Assembly: GCF_015751895.1 (NCBI RefSeq)
Contig: NZ_JADOTZ010000001.1
Span: 1,612,001 to 1,676,000, forward strand
Direction of reading: 5' to 3'
DNA from: Zhihengliuella flava
GTDB lineage: Bacteria; Actinomycetota; Actinomycetes; Actinomycetales; Micrococcaceae
Length of the DNA: 64,000 bases
Positions 35,739-44,847 of the stretch are shown here, piece after piece. The notes beneath the pieces were generated by a model. It was not told where the DNA came from. It saw only the letters and a list, made by a program, of their open reading frames with translations, and made no database searches. Position 1 is the first letter of the stretch; each line of letters starts with the position of its first letter. A program made the position numbers and the translations under genes.

Positions 35739-36626
35739 GTGAGTGAATCCATCAGTGAGGCCGCCCGGCGGTATGAGTCCCTGCGCGTTGAGCACCGGGG
35801 GGACGCGCTGTGGGTGACGATCGACCGCCCGAAAGCCATGAACGCGCTCGCCCAGGCTGTGGTGGCCGAGCTGGCGGACCTCACCGAGCGTCTCGCCGCC
35901 GCGCTTCCTGCCCTTGACCGGGCCGCATCCGGCCGGCCGGCCGCTGATCGGTCCATGGGTGCCCAGCCCGAGGGCGAGTGGGTGTGCCGGGCCGTCGTCA
36001 TCACCGGCGGCGGTGAGAAGGCGTTCGTGGCCGGCGCTGACATTCGTGAAATGTCCGCGATGACCGCCGACGAGGCCCACGACTACTCCCGCTCCATGCA
36101 AGCCGTCACCGAGCGGCTCGAGGCACTGCCCGTGCCCGTGATCGCCGCCGTCAACGGGTTCGCTCTGGGGGGTGGGTGCGAGCTCGCGCTCGCGTGCGAC
36201 TTCATCTACGCCAGCGCCAACGCGTCCTTCGGTCAGCCCGAGGTCTCCCTCGGCCTCGTCCCCGGTTTCGGCGGCTCCGTCCGCCTGCAGCAGCGGGTCA
36301 GCCCGGCCATGGCGCGGGAGCTCATCCTCACCGGCCGCCGCATCCGCGCTGAGGAGGCGCTGCGCATCGGCCTCGCCAATCGTGTGGTGGACGACGTCGC
36401 CGCGCTCGCCGAGGCCGTGGACGCCACTGTCGCCGAGATCGCCGCCCAGGCCCCGACCGCCGTCGCCAATGCCAAGGCGACCATGAACGCCGTCGCACCC
36501 TTGCCCGTCTCTGACGGGCTGGCCACCGAGGCTGAAAGTTTCCGATCCGCCTTCACGACCGAGGATTCGCGTGTGGGACGGGATGCATTCCTAGCCAAAG
36601 AATCCGCACACTTCCCCGGGAGGTAA
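35739..36626 (+). CDS. Enoyl-CoA hydratase/isomerase family protein
   Basis: The 295-residue crotonase-fold protein has both catalytic Glu segments, GGGCELALACDF and FGQPEVSLGLVPGFGG, and the oxyanion loop AFVAGADIREM. It hydrates enoyl-CoA in fatty-acid degradation or a related pathway. A 25-residue Ala/Arg/Pro insertion after LAAALPALDR is unusual for the family. GTG 35739 is preferred because AAGGGGG lies 9 bp upstream; an in-frame TTG at 35730 is an alternative. It is followed 3 bp later by a hydrolase gene. Confidence 0.88.
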   Translation: MSESISEAARRYESLRVEHRGDALWVTIDRPKAMNALAQAVVAELADLTERLAAALPALDRAASGRPAADRSMGAQPEGEWVCRAVVITGGGEKAFVAGADIREMSAMTADEAHDYSRSMQAVTERLEALPVPVIAAVNGFALGGGCELALACDFIYASANASFGQPEVSLGLVPGFGGSVRLQQRVSPAMARELILTGRRIRAEEALRIGLANRVVDDVAALAEAVDATVAEIAAQAPTAVANAKATMNAVAPLPVSDGLATEAESFRSAFTTEDSRVGRDAFLAKESAHFPGR

Positions 36627-36629
36627 GCG

Positions 36630-37457
36630 ATGTCCACCGCGCAGCAGAACATTCCTGAAACCGCATATACGCTGAATCACTACGGCGACCTGCCGAGCCA
36701 GTTCGTGGAGGTCGTCCTGCCGGACGGGCACGCCCGCGGCGTCGTCGTCGTGATCCATGGCGGCTATTGGCGGGCCAAGTACGACGCCGAGTTGGGGCTC
36801 CCGCTCGCCGCGGATCTGGCACGGCACGGCTGGGCCGCCGTGAACCTGGAGTACCGCCGCACCGAATCCGAGGACCCGGAGGATGAGGGCGGCTGGACCG
36901 CCACGTTCGATGATGTTGCGGCGGGCATTGATCACATCAAAAAAATTCTCCCAGAGGCATATTTTGAACTGCCGATCTTTGGGTTGGGACACTCGGCCGG
37001 CGGCACCCTTGCCGTCTGGGCCGCGCACCGAGGCAACTTCGCCTCCGGCTCCGTCGGCGCGGACCCCGTCGTCCACCTCGACGGCGTCGTGAGTCAAGCC
37101 GGCGTGCTGGACCTGCACATGGCGCACGAGCTGGAGCTGAGTCACGGCGCCGCCGAGCTGCTCATGGGTTCCACGCCCCAGGAGCGGCCCGAGGACTGGC
37201 GGCACGCGGACCCGGCGCGGCTGGCCCCGGCGCCTGTCGACGTCGTCGTCCTCCACCCGGAGCACGACGACTCCGTTCCCGTCTCCCTCGCCCACTCCTA
37301 TTGCGAGGCGGAGGCCGCCGCCGGCGCCTCGCCACGTTTCCGCATGATCCCGGGAGATCACCTGTCCGTGGTGGACGTGGAGTCCAAGGCGTGGGGGACC
37401 TGCCTCAAGGAGCTGGAGCGGCTGGAGGAGGCGTTTCACGCGAAACAGGGCCGGTGA
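36630..37457 (+). CDS. Alpha/beta hydrolase (kynurenine formamidase-like)
   Basis: The 275-residue protein has the HGGYW oxyanion motif (VVVIHGGYWRAKYD), the nucleophile elbow GHSAGG, an Asp in LHPEHDDSVPV and a His in PGDHLSVVD. This arrangement, with HGGYW, is seen in arylformamidases and related esterases. The likely reactions are hydrolysis of N-formylkynurenine or small esters; there are no other kynurenine genes here, so the substrate is open. It is 3 bp after the enoyl-CoA hydratase gene. Confidence 0.82.
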   Translation: MSTAQQNIPETAYTLNHYGDLPSQFVEVVLPDGHARGVVVVIHGGYWRAKYDAELGLPLAADLARHGWAAVNLEYRRTESEDPEDEGGWTATFDDVAAGIDHIKKILPEAYFELPIFGLGHSAGGTLAVWAAHRGNFASGSVGADPVVHLDGVVSQAGVLDLHMAHELELSHGAAELLMGSTPQERPEDWRHADPARLAPAPVDVVVLHPEHDDSVPVSLAHSYCEAEAAAGASPRFRMIPGDHLSVVDVESKAWGTCLKELERLEEAFHAKQGR

Positions 37458-37508
37458 TCCGCCGCGATTCTGTATATTTGAGGCGCAGTCAATCAAAGGG
37501 ATGGCAAC

Positions 37509-38420
37509 GTGCTGACAGTCATGGGTGAGGGGCTTGTCGATGTGCTCTCAGGTGGCATTAGCGCGCCGAAAACCTACGTCGGTGGCAGCCCGCTCAACGT
37601 CTCCGTCGCGCTGGCCCGCTTGGGCCACCCCGTGACCTTTGTCAGCCGCTACGGCGACGACGGCCCGGGCAACAAGATCCGCGACTACCTCACCGCCAAC
37701 TCCGTGCGGGAGGCCCTCGGCCCCGACGAGCTTCCCACCAGCACGGCGCGCGGCACCCTCGATCCGGCCGGCACCGCCACCTACGATTTCGACTTCTCTT
37801 GGAAGCTCCCGGAGATCAGCGCCTTCGAATCGGCGCTGAAGGACGCGCAATTGGTGCACACCGGGTCCATCGCGTGCGTCGTCGAACCCGGCGCCACCAC
37901 GGTGCTGCGCGCCGTGGAAACCGCCCACCCGCACGCCACCATCACCTATGACCCGAACATCCGGCCCACCTTCGTCAGCAATCACGCTGAGGCCGTGGCG
38001 CAGGCCGAGCGGTTCGTGAAACTCTCCGACGTCGTACGCACGTCCGACAACGATCTTGACTGGCTCTACCCTCGCCGCAGCGTGGCCGATTCGGCGCGGG
38101 CGTGGCGTGAGATGGGGCCGGCCGTGGTGACCGTGACGCACGGGTCGCGTGGCGCCTCCGGCTTTGTGGCTGCCGGCGAGGTCACGGTGCCCTCCCGCGT
38201 GGTGGAGGTGGCGGACAACGTCGGCTCCGGAGACACCTTCATGGCCGCGCTCATCTCCGGGATCGCGGACCGCGAGCTGATCGGCGCGTCCAAGCGGGAG
38301 CAGCTGCGGCAGCTGACCACCGAGGCGCTGGAGCAGATCGTCGACTTCGCGGTGCGGGCCGCGGCCGTGACCGTCTCCCGCTCTGGAGCCAACCCGCCCT
38401 TCCGGCACGAGGTCCGGTAG
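37509..38420 (+). CDS. PfkB family carbohydrate kinase (fructokinase-like)
   Basis: The 303-residue ribokinase-fold enzyme begins MLTVMGEGLVDVLSG, has the sugar-binding YVGGSPLNVSVALARLG, and ends with DNVGSGDTFMAALISG, the catalytic Asp and anion-hole motif. It phosphorylates a sugar such as fructose. The stop overlaps the GTG of the next gene by 1 bp, so it is translationally coupled to the HAD phosphatase and then to the GDPD. Confidence 0.9.
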   Translation: MLTVMGEGLVDVLSGGISAPKTYVGGSPLNVSVALARLGHPVTFVSRYGDDGPGNKIRDYLTANSVREALGPDELPTSTARGTLDPAGTATYDFDFSWKLPEISAFESALKDAQLVHTGSIACVVEPGATTVLRAVETAHPHATITYDPNIRPTFVSNHAEAVAQAERFVKLSDVVRTSDNDLDWLYPRRSVADSARAWREMGPAVVTVTHGSRGASGFVAAGEVTVPSRVVEVADNVGSGDTFMAALISGIADRELIGASKREQLRQLTTEALEQIVDFAVRAAAVTVSRSGANPPFRHEVR

Positions 38421-39298
38421 TGGCCGCACGGGGGGCGGCAGCGACGCCGCCGGAGCAGATCCGGCTGATCGCCAGTGACATCGACGGGACCATTCTGCAC
38501 CCGGACAACTCGATCAGCGCACGCACCGTCGCCGCGTTTCATGCCGCGCGCGCGGCCGGGATCGAGATCGTGTTTGTGACCGGCCGGCCCTTCCGCTGGC
38601 TCACCCCCGTACAGCAGGCCTTTGGCCACCTCGGCACCGTGATTTGCTCCAATGGCGCGCTGGTCTATGACCTCGAGGCCGAGCGCATTCTGGAGTCCCG
38701 CACCCTCGATGCCGCCACAGTGGAAGAGGTCCGCGCCCGCGTCCTCGCCGTCGAGCCCGAAACCCGGTTCGCCGCCGAGACGGCGGGCGGACTCTATCTG
38801 GAACCGGGGTTCGTCGACCCGGCGGAAACGGCGCTGTTGGACGGCGTGGTGCCCGCCGAGCTGCCCCTCGACCGGCTGGAGTCCGAGGGCACGGTGAAGC
38901 TGCTGGCCAAACTCAACACGACGACGTCGGACGCGTTCCGCGCCGCGGTGTATCCGCGGGTACAGGAGCTCGTCTCCGTCACCCACTCAGCGCCGGGGGT
39001 GGCCCTGCTGGAGATGTCCCGCCGCGACGTGAACAAGGCGGTGGCGTTGGAGCGCTACGCGGCGGGCCTCGGCGTGGGGCGCCGCGAGGTGGTGGCGTTT
39101 GGAGACATGCCCAATGACTTGGAGATGCTGTCCTGGGCCGGTTGGGGTTGCGCCATGGGCTCCGGGCACCGGCTCGCGAAGGAGGCGGCCGCGGCCGTGA
39201 CCGGCACGCTGGAGGACGACGGCGTGGCAGAAATGATCGAACATCTTCTCGCCGCCACGGCTGGCGAGCGGACCGTGCGGGAAGCGAGGACCCCATGA
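38420..39298 (+). CDS. Cof-type HAD-IIB phosphatase
   Basis: The 292-residue HAD hydrolase has motif I ASDIDGTIL, motif II FVTGRPFRWL, motif III Lys in the central region (DVNKAVALERYA), and motif IV AFGDMPNDLEML, with a C2 cap. Such enzymes dephosphorylate sugar phosphates or cofactor phosphates. Start GTG at 38420 overlaps the kinase stop, and its stop overlaps the GDPD start as ATGA. Confidence 0.92.
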   Translation: MAARGAAATPPEQIRLIASDIDGTILHPDNSISARTVAAFHAARAAGIEIVFVTGRPFRWLTPVQQAFGHLGTVICSNGALVYDLEAERILESRTLDAATVEEVRARVLAVEPETRFAAETAGGLYLEPGFVDPAETALLDGVVPAELPLDRLESEGTVKLLAKLNTTTSDAFRAAVYPRVQELVSVTHSAPGVALLEMSRRDVNKAVALERYAAGLGVGRREVVAFGDMPNDLEMLSWAGWGCAMGSGHRLAKEAAAAVTGTLEDDGVAEMIEHLLAATAGERTVREARTP

Positions 39299-40098
39299 CA
39301 GGCCAGAAGGCGACGCAGAAGATCAAGGCCTACGCGCACCGGGGCTACTCGCCGAGCGGAGCAGAGAACACGCTCGCGGCTTTCGGCGCCGCCGTCTTGC
39401 ACGGGTTTCGGCACGTGGAGACGGACGTGCGGACCACGGCCGACGGCGTCTTGGTGGTCTTTCACGACGAGCATGTGGATCGGCTGACCGAGGGCTTCGG
39501 CCGGGTCAGCGAACTGACGTACGAGCAGATCGCGACCCTACGCGTGGCCAAGCAGGGGAAGATCCCCACGTTCGGTGAGTTGCTGGCCGAGTTCGACGAC
39601 CTGAACATCAACGTGGACCTCAAGGATGACGCGGCCGTGCCACTGGTGGCTGAGGCCTTGGCGGAGCATCAGGCACACCACCGCGTGGTGGTGGCGTCCT
39701 TCTCCGACCAGCGGCGCCGTCGTTTCACCCGGTACGTGGCGCAGCGCGGCATGCCGGCGGTCCGCGTGACCGGCGGCGCGAGCCTCATCGCCGCCTTCAC
39801 CGCGCTGGGATGGATCAGCGCGGGCCCCTTCCAGCCGTGGAAACTCCTGCTGCCGCAGTTGCGTCGACTGCACGCGTTGCAGGTGCCGGTGCGGCAGGGT
39901 CCCCTGCCGGTGATCACCCGCGGGTTCGTGCGTCGCGCCCACGCCGCCGGCCTCGAGGTCCACGCCTGGGTCATCAACGACCCCCGGCGCATGCATCAAC
40001 TGCTGGACCGCGGCGTGGACGCCATCATGACGGACGACGCCGAGACGCTCACCCGGGTGTACTTGGCCCGCGGCATCTGGCCGCCGGCCACGCGCTAG
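39295..40098 (+). CDS. Glycerophosphodiester phosphodiesterase
   Basis: The 267-residue TIM-barrel enzyme carries AYAHRGYSPSGAENTLAAF with catalytic His and Glu residues, VETDVRTTADGVLVVFHDE with Glu/Asp metal ligands and the second His, and INVDLKDD. It hydrolyses glycerophosphodiesters to glycerol-3-phosphate and an alcohol. There is no signal peptide, so it is probably cytoplasmic. It is translationally coupled to the HAD phosphatase. Confidence 0.93.
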   Translation: MTGQKATQKIKAYAHRGYSPSGAENTLAAFGAAVLHGFRHVETDVRTTADGVLVVFHDEHVDRLTEGFGRVSELTYEQIATLRVAKQGKIPTFGELLAEFDDLNINVDLKDDAAVPLVAEALAEHQAHHRVVVASFSDQRRRRFTRYVAQRGMPAVRVTGGASLIAAFTALGWISAGPFQPWKLLLPQLRRLHALQVPVRQGPLPVITRGFVRRAHAAGLEVHAWVINDPRRMHQLLDRGVDAIMTDDAETLTRVYLARGIWPPATR

Positions 40099-40180
40099 AT
40101 CGTTCCGCTGCGTCTTCCCGGGCGCGTCCGTGGCGTTCGTCCGGCCGCTGATGACCCCGGGCCCGCCGCGGGAGGCGAGG

Positions 40181-41182
40181 CTAGCCCTCTAGGACGGGGA
40201 TGGCGAGTTCGGCGAGGGGGCGCAGGGCCAGCTCGGCGTGCCGGACGAGGTCCTCCTCATCCGCTCCGCTGAGCACGCGCATGGCCATGGCGTGCTGCTG
40301 CAGTTTCCCGGCGCGCAGGGCGGGTTCCACATACTCCCAGAGTTCCTCCACGGTGCCGTACTCGGACCATTGCTCTAAGTAGGTGGAGATCACGCTGCGG
40401 ATGCGGGAGTCGCTGGTGGTGGTGCCCAGTTCCTCGCACATGACCCGGACCGGCGTCGCGAGAGACGCAAACGGGTGCGCCCAGTAGGCGTCGCCGAGGT
40501 CCATGAACCGCAGCGGCTCGTCCGGGCTGGAGGGGACAAAGGCATTTCCCCGGTGCAGGTCGTTGTGCTCTAGGGAGAGGGGGACCGGCCCGGCGGCGAG
40601 GAACTCGCACATGCCCTTGACCTCGCCCAGATGCCGGTCGAGGTATTCGGCGTCGCGGGCCGGCAGGTGCAGCGGGTGCTCGGCGGGCATCGAGGCGTGA
40701 AGCATCAACTGCTCGTCGATGTAGTGCGGCAGCCACGCCGGGTCGAGGTGCAAGAGCCCCGCATCGAACAGCGTGTCCCCAAAGGTGGCCAACTCCTGCT
40801 GTACCGCGGCAAAATCCCGCAGCATGCGTGCCCAGAGCTTGTAGTCCGTGGTGGGCAGCTCCGTGAGCGTGCGGCCGTAATCCGGGGTGATCATCCAGCC
40901 GCGGCGTGGCTCGATGGCCAGGGGCATGATGAGCTGATCGGGAACGAGGTTGGCCGCAGTCGCGGTCACCGAGACTTCCGCGTGCTGGCCCGGGTTGTTG
41001 GCCTTGAAAAAGAGCGTGCCGTGATCGGTGGGGACGGCGAGTTGCGTGGAAAAAATAGCGTCCGTGGTTTGCTGTGGCTCGCCGGTCTGCGTCAGGTCAT
41101 ACGCCTGAAGAACGACGTCGATCCATGCGTCGGCGTCGCTGCGCCACGCCGCGCTCTGCCATTCCCGATTCCAATCAGCCAC
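40181..41182 (-). CDS. Phosphotransferase (APH/choline kinase fold)
   Basis: The 333-residue protein has the kinase-like catalytic motif LEHNDLHRGNAF (Brenner motif HxDxxxxN) followed by the metal-binding FMDLGDAYW. This places it in the aminoglycoside phosphotransferase superfamily. The early part is weakly conserved and the substrate cannot be told. It starts 19 bp after the EAL gene on the same strand, suggesting co-transcription. Confidence 0.82.
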   Translation of the reverse strand: MADWNREWQSAAWRSDADAWIDVVLQAYDLTQTGEPQQTTDAIFSTQLAVPTDHGTLFFKANNPGQHAEVSVTATAANLVPDQLIMPLAIEPRRGWMITPDYGRTLTELPTTDYKLWARMLRDFAAVQQELATFGDTLFDAGLLHLDPAWLPHYIDEQLMLHASMPAEHPLHLPARDAEYLDRHLGEVKGMCEFLAAGPVPLSLEHNDLHRGNAFVPSSPDEPLRFMDLGDAYWAHPFASLATPVRVMCEELGTTTSDSRIRSVISTYLEQWSEYGTVEELWEYVEPALRAGKLQQHAMAMRVLSGADEEDLVRHAELALRPLAELAIPVLEG

Positions 41183-41201
41183 CGTCCCAGCCTAGTCGCG
41201 A

Positions 41202-41879
41202 TCAGCGCCACGGCGTGGCGGGCCGGCCGTAGCGGAAGCCCTGGGCCAGAGTGATGCCCGCCGAGCGGACAAACTCTTCCTCGTCCTCCGTCTCGATGCC
41301 TTCCGCCACGGTTTGGGCACCGACGGCGGCGGCCTCTGCGATGAACGCTTCGATCTCCGCGGCGCACGGGGAGGAGGGCACTTGCCCGGCGATCAGGGAG
41401 CGGTCCAGTTTGACGTACTCGGGGCGCAGCGAGCGGACGCGCTCCACCGTGGAACACCCCGTGCCGGCGTCGTCTATCAGCAACAGGCATCCCAAGTGAT
41501 CGGCGTACTCGCGGGACCGGTACGTTTCGTCGTCCGCGGAGGCCTCGCTTAGTTCGATGCCCCAGTGCAGGCGGTCCGGCAAATCGATGCCGTCGTGGGC
41601 CATGCGCCGCATCGTGGCACCGGAGGCATTGACGGTCAAAAACATGCCATCGGGAACGAGAGGGGAGACGTCCACTGTGCGCGCAATCAGCGAGAGTTCG
41701 AGGTCCGTAAGCCGGCCCTCAGCGCGCGCTTCGCCCAGCCATGCCAAGGGCGAGCGCCCATCCGCGAAGCGCGCCAACGCCTCATAACCCACGACCCGAT
41801 TCAGGCGTAGGTTCATGATGGGTTGGAAGACGATCGTGGCCGGAATCGTGGCCTGAGCGCCGTCAAAGTGACGTGTCAC
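41202..41879 (-). CDS. EAL domain cyclic-di-GMP phosphodiesterase
   Basis: The 225-residue single EAL domain has YEALARF (the EAL motif), TVNASG with the metal-binding Asn, IELSEAS with the next Glu, LLIDDAGTG (the DDFGTG position with Ala for Phe), KLDRSLI and VAEGIETEDE, and QGFRYGRP. The catalytic residues are therefore retained, and hydrolysis of cyclic-di-GMP to pGpG is likely. It has no sensory or membrane segment. It is divergent from a GGDEF gene, so synthesis and breakdown may be co-regulated. Confidence 0.9.
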   Translation of the reverse strand: MTRHFDGAQATIPATIVFQPIMNLRLNRVVGYEALARFADGRSPLAWLGEARAEGRLTDLELSLIARTVDVSPLVPDGMFLTVNASGATMRRMAHDGIDLPDRLHWGIELSEASADDETYRSREYADHLGCLLLIDDAGTGCSTVERVRSLRPEYVKLDRSLIAGQVPSSPCAAEIEAFIAEAAAVGAQTVAEGIETEDEEEFVRSAGITLAQGFRYGRPATPWR

Positions 41880-42001
41880 TCGTTAAGTTTAGCCGCGTCA
41901 CCGCCGCTCTGACAGGTGGAATCATTGCACGCCAGCGTGTTTAATGAGCCTCGCGTCATGAACGGGAGAATCTCGTCTCTAGGGGAATGGGGGCGGGCAG
42001 C

Positions 42002-43066
42002 ATGTCACGTGCCCCGATCACCGGAAAGAACTACGTCCATGAGTGTCGGGGAACACGTATGAAGAGATCGAGCACACCGTTCTGGGGGCACTTCACCCTG
42101 GGCCAGCTTCCGTATCCAGCGGTCACCAGCGCGCTCGCAGCGGCTCTGTGCCTCAACGCCGTGTTGCGCCTGCTGTTGTCCGACCAGCCGGTGGACTTGT
42201 TGGCCCAGATCTTGACCCTGACCCGGTTGACCGTGGGCGTCGGCCTGCTGGTGTGGATCGCGCTCGATGCGGATCGGTTTCCCCGGTGGGTGGGCTTTGC
42301 GTCCGTCGTCTCTATCGCCGTCGTCTTGGTCGGCCGCGTGGCCATGGATCCGGACAATGGTGCTTCGATCGCCGCGCTGTACGAGTTCCCTTACGCAGCG
42401 TTCTACCTCGTGTGGTTCTACCGTCCGGTGCTGGCCCGCGTGGTGATCTACTGCACGGTCGGAGCCACGCTGGGGGTCGCCATCGTCCCCTCCCTCCTGC
42501 GCGGTGACCCGATTCCCGTGACCCACAGCCTGCTGACGTTCGTCATTTTCACCACGTGCGCCACCGCCGTGAGCCACTACATGCTCTCCCACCAGCGCCG
42601 CCGCGTGGAGCGTGACCCGGTGACCGGTGTGCTCAATCGCCACGGGGTCTATCGGGCCGGCAAGTTCCTCTCCCACGAATCCTCCGCCTCTCAGGGCCGG
42701 TACTGCGTGGTGATGATCGATGCGGATAAGTTCAAGGAAATCAATGACACGGCCGGTCACCAAGCTGGCGATCAGGCGCTGCGCGAGCTGGCGGATCACC
42801 TGGTGTCCTTGACCCGTGACATCGATGTGATTGGACGCATTGGCGGCGATGAGTTTGTGGTCATCCTGCCGTATGTGACGGAGGAGGCGGCGCCCGCGCT
42901 CCTTGACCGCGTGCGCTCGACGTCGCCCGTGGCGTTCAGCTACGGGTACGCCAACCGTCATGAGCACGAGACGTTTGAGGACGCGCTGGGCCGCGCGGAT
43001 GAGCAGATGTATGAGCAGAAGCGGGCCCGCGCGGCGGGCCGTGGCCCCAGTACTCGCGACGCCTAA
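42002..43066 (+). CDS. Membrane GGDEF domain diguanylate cyclase
   Basis: The protein has an N-terminal region of about six hydrophobic helices (residues 30-200) and a C-terminal GGDEF domain: DPVTGVLNRHGVYR, VVMIDADKFKEINDTAGHQAGD and RIGGDEFVVILP. The active loop is intact, so it should make cyclic-di-GMP from two GTP. No RxxD inhibitory site is evident just before GGDEF. The ATG at 42002 has GGGGGCGGG upstream; ATG 41987 and 42059 are alternatives. It overlaps the convergent small gene by 4 bp. Confidence 0.9.
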   Translation: MSRAPITGKNYVHECRGTRMKRSSTPFWGHFTLGQLPYPAVTSALAAALCLNAVLRLLLSDQPVDLLAQILTLTRLTVGVGLLVWIALDADRFPRWVGFASVVSIAVVLVGRVAMDPDNGASIAALYEFPYAAFYLVWFYRPVLARVVIYCTVGATLGVAIVPSLLRGDPIPVTHSLLTFVIFTTCATAVSHYMLSHQRRRVERDPVTGVLNRHGVYRAGKFLSHESSASQGRYCVVMIDADKFKEINDTAGHQAGDQALRELADHLVSLTRDIDVIGRIGGDEFVVILPYVTEEAAPALLDRVRSTSPVAFSYGYANRHEHETFEDALGRADEQMYEQKRARAAGRGPSTRDA

Positions 43067-43278
43067 ATCGGGTCGTCCGGGTAGATGGACCGCGTTTCGC
43101 TGCGGCGGTCTCGCCCGCCGCGGCGGGACCAGCGGGGCGCCGGGAACATCTTGAACAGGGACAGGCACACGTAGATCACGGTGTTCAGCGCCACGAATGC
43201 GGCCAGCACGGAGAACCAGTGCGTGTGCAGGATGGCCTCGGGCAACAGCAGGCCCATCAGCACGGGTGCGGTGTTCAT
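43063..43278 (-). CDS. Small membrane protein coupled to the glycosyltransferase
   Basis: The 71-residue protein starts MNTAPVLMGLLLPEAILHTH, has one clear hydrophobic helix (about 22-42) and a basic Arg-rich C-terminal tail. Its ATG overlaps the stop of the glycosyltransferase as ATGA. The short membrane form and coupling suggest an accessory subunit of the polysaccharide synthase. I do not recognise a family. Confidence 0.7.
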   Translation of the reverse strand: MNTAPVLMGLLLPEAILHTHWFSVLAAFVALNTVIYVCLSLFKMFPAPRWSRRGGRDRRSETRSIYPDDPI

Positions 43279-44732
43279 GCCTGACCTCCGGCGACTCGAT
43301 TGCGGCGCGGCCCCTGCTCGTGGTGGGACCACGTCGCTTCTTTAGCGAACGTCATGTCGAGAACGCCCTTGACGAAGATGATGTTGCAGTACAAGTCATA
43401 GAGGAGCTCCGGAATGACGAACACCGCCAAGAGCCGCGCCTTCCAGCCGCCGGACCAGACCGTGATGACGCGCTCCAGCATGAAGATGATGCCGACCGTG
43501 ATCCAGAACGTGAACCAGATCCACTCGGTGAGGGCCAGCATCATGATGATGATGAGCACAAAGTAGGCCGTCAGCGCGATCACGGAGTAGGAAATTCCGA
43601 TCTGCTGGGACCAGTAGCGCGCCGTCGTCGACGTCAGGCCGTACTGTCCCAGGTTTTCCAACGCGCCGCGTTGCCACCGCAGGCGCTGTTTCCACAGCGC
43701 CCGCCACGTGGGCATGATTTCGGTGACCACTCCGCACTCGTTAGGGGACGTGGTGAGGCCGCCGAGGGTCTTGATGGCCAGCGTGATCTCGTTGTCCTCG
43801 GTCAGCGCCACCGTGTCATACACCTCGCCGTGGTGGCCGGGCAGGAGGCCGCCACGCGACGCCGCGACCTCGCGCAGGGCGGTGGCGCGGAAGACGCTGG
43901 CGGTGCCGGTGAGCACGAAGACGCGGCCGCGGCGGCGCTTGATCTCCCGCGAGTAGCGGGCGAACTCATTGCGCTGGAACTGGCCCAACAGGCCGTTGCC
44001 CGGTTCGCCGCGGAACAGTCCTCCGACGGCCATGAGCGCGCGGTCACTGGTGAAGCGCTGGCGCGCTGTGGCGAGGAAGCGAGTATCGGCAAAGCGGGTA
44101 TCGGCATCCATGATCAGCAGCGTGTCGTTGGCGCCGAGCGTCGGCAGGATGCCGGCGAGAGCCTGGTTGAGGCCGCCGCCCTTCTTGTGCACGTTGTCTT
44201 TCGTTTCAAAGACTTCGACGCCGGCCGCTCGGGCGATCGGCACCGTCTCATCCGTGCAGTTGTCCGCGACCACAATGATGCGGTCGGGAGCCGCAGTCTG
44301 CTGGCGGAGGGATTCGAGGGTGGCGCCCAGATTTTGCGCCTCGTTGTGGGCGGGGATGAGCGCCGTGATCGTGACCTCTCCAGCGAACTCGCCGCGCGTG
44401 GCCTCCATGATGCGCCGCGGCGCCAAGGGGCGCTTGAGGACCTCCGGGGCGGTGCGCCGATGCCGCGCGGCCACGCGGGCCTCGTGGATGACGACGGCGG
44501 CGGCCGCAAGGCACGCGATCACCGCGGAGAGCACGATCAGTCCGAGTGTCGGCGCGCTGGGATCGTACAGGATGTCAATCCCGAAGAGGCTGCCCGCCCG
44601 CGGCTCCCAGTCCGGGTGCGGGTCCTCCCACAAGATGATGCCCAGAACCGCCAGCGCGAGGACGGTGCTGGTGGCCATGACCACCACACCGGCCAAACGC
44701 GCGCTGCGGGATACCTTGCTTTGCTGAACCAC
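43275..44732 (-). CDS. Processive family 2 glycosyltransferase (exopolysaccharide synthase-like)
   Basis: The 485-residue membrane enzyme has two N-terminal helices, a cytoplasmic GT2 domain (about 115-345) with ALIPAHNEAQNL, VVADNCTDET, LLIMDADTRF (DxD), ALTEDNE (TED) and QRLRWQRGAL (QxxRW), and about four C-terminal helices. These are the catalytic signatures of processive synthases such as cellulose, hyaluronan or poly-N-acetylglucosamine synthases. Sugar specificity is not evident. The neighbouring EAL and GGDEF genes suggest control by cyclic-di-GMP, although no PilZ domain is present. Confidence 0.9.
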   Translation of the reverse strand: MVQQSKVSRSARLAGVVVMATSTVLALAVLGIILWEDPHPDWEPRAGSLFGIDILYDPSAPTLGLIVLSAVIACLAAAAVVIHEARVAARHRRTAPEVLKRPLAPRRIMEATRGEFAGEVTITALIPAHNEAQNLGATLESLRQQTAAPDRIIVVADNCTDETVPIARAAGVEVFETKDNVHKKGGGLNQALAGILPTLGANDTLLIMDADTRFADTRFLATARQRFTSDRALMAVGGLFRGEPGNGLLGQFQRNEFARYSREIKRRRGRVFVLTGTASVFRATALREVAASRGGLLPGHHGEVYDTVALTEDNEITLAIKTLGGLTTSPNECGVVTEIMPTWRALWKQRLRWQRGALENLGQYGLTSTTARYWSQQIGISYSVIALTAYFVLIIIMMLALTEWIWFTFWITVGIIFMLERVITVWSGGWKARLLAVFVIPELLYDLYCNIIFVKGVLDMTFAKEATWSHHEQGPRRNRVAGGQA

Positions 44733-44765
44733 TGACGTGTCCTCCCCTGGCTGACCGTGGTGTGG

Positions 44766-44785
44766 GGCGGGACGTGTCCCGCCCA
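44766..44785 (-). terminator. Hairpin between the permease and the glycosyltransferase
   Basis: GGGCGGGAC and GTCCCGCCC form a 9-bp stem with a 2-nt loop, 62 bp past the permease stop. It is probably the permease terminator. Confidence 0.55.
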
Positions 44786-44847
44786 GCGCGCCCCACCCAG
44801 TGCCGGGCCGAGCGCCACTGTCGATTAAAGCAGCCGCGCGGCCCGCT

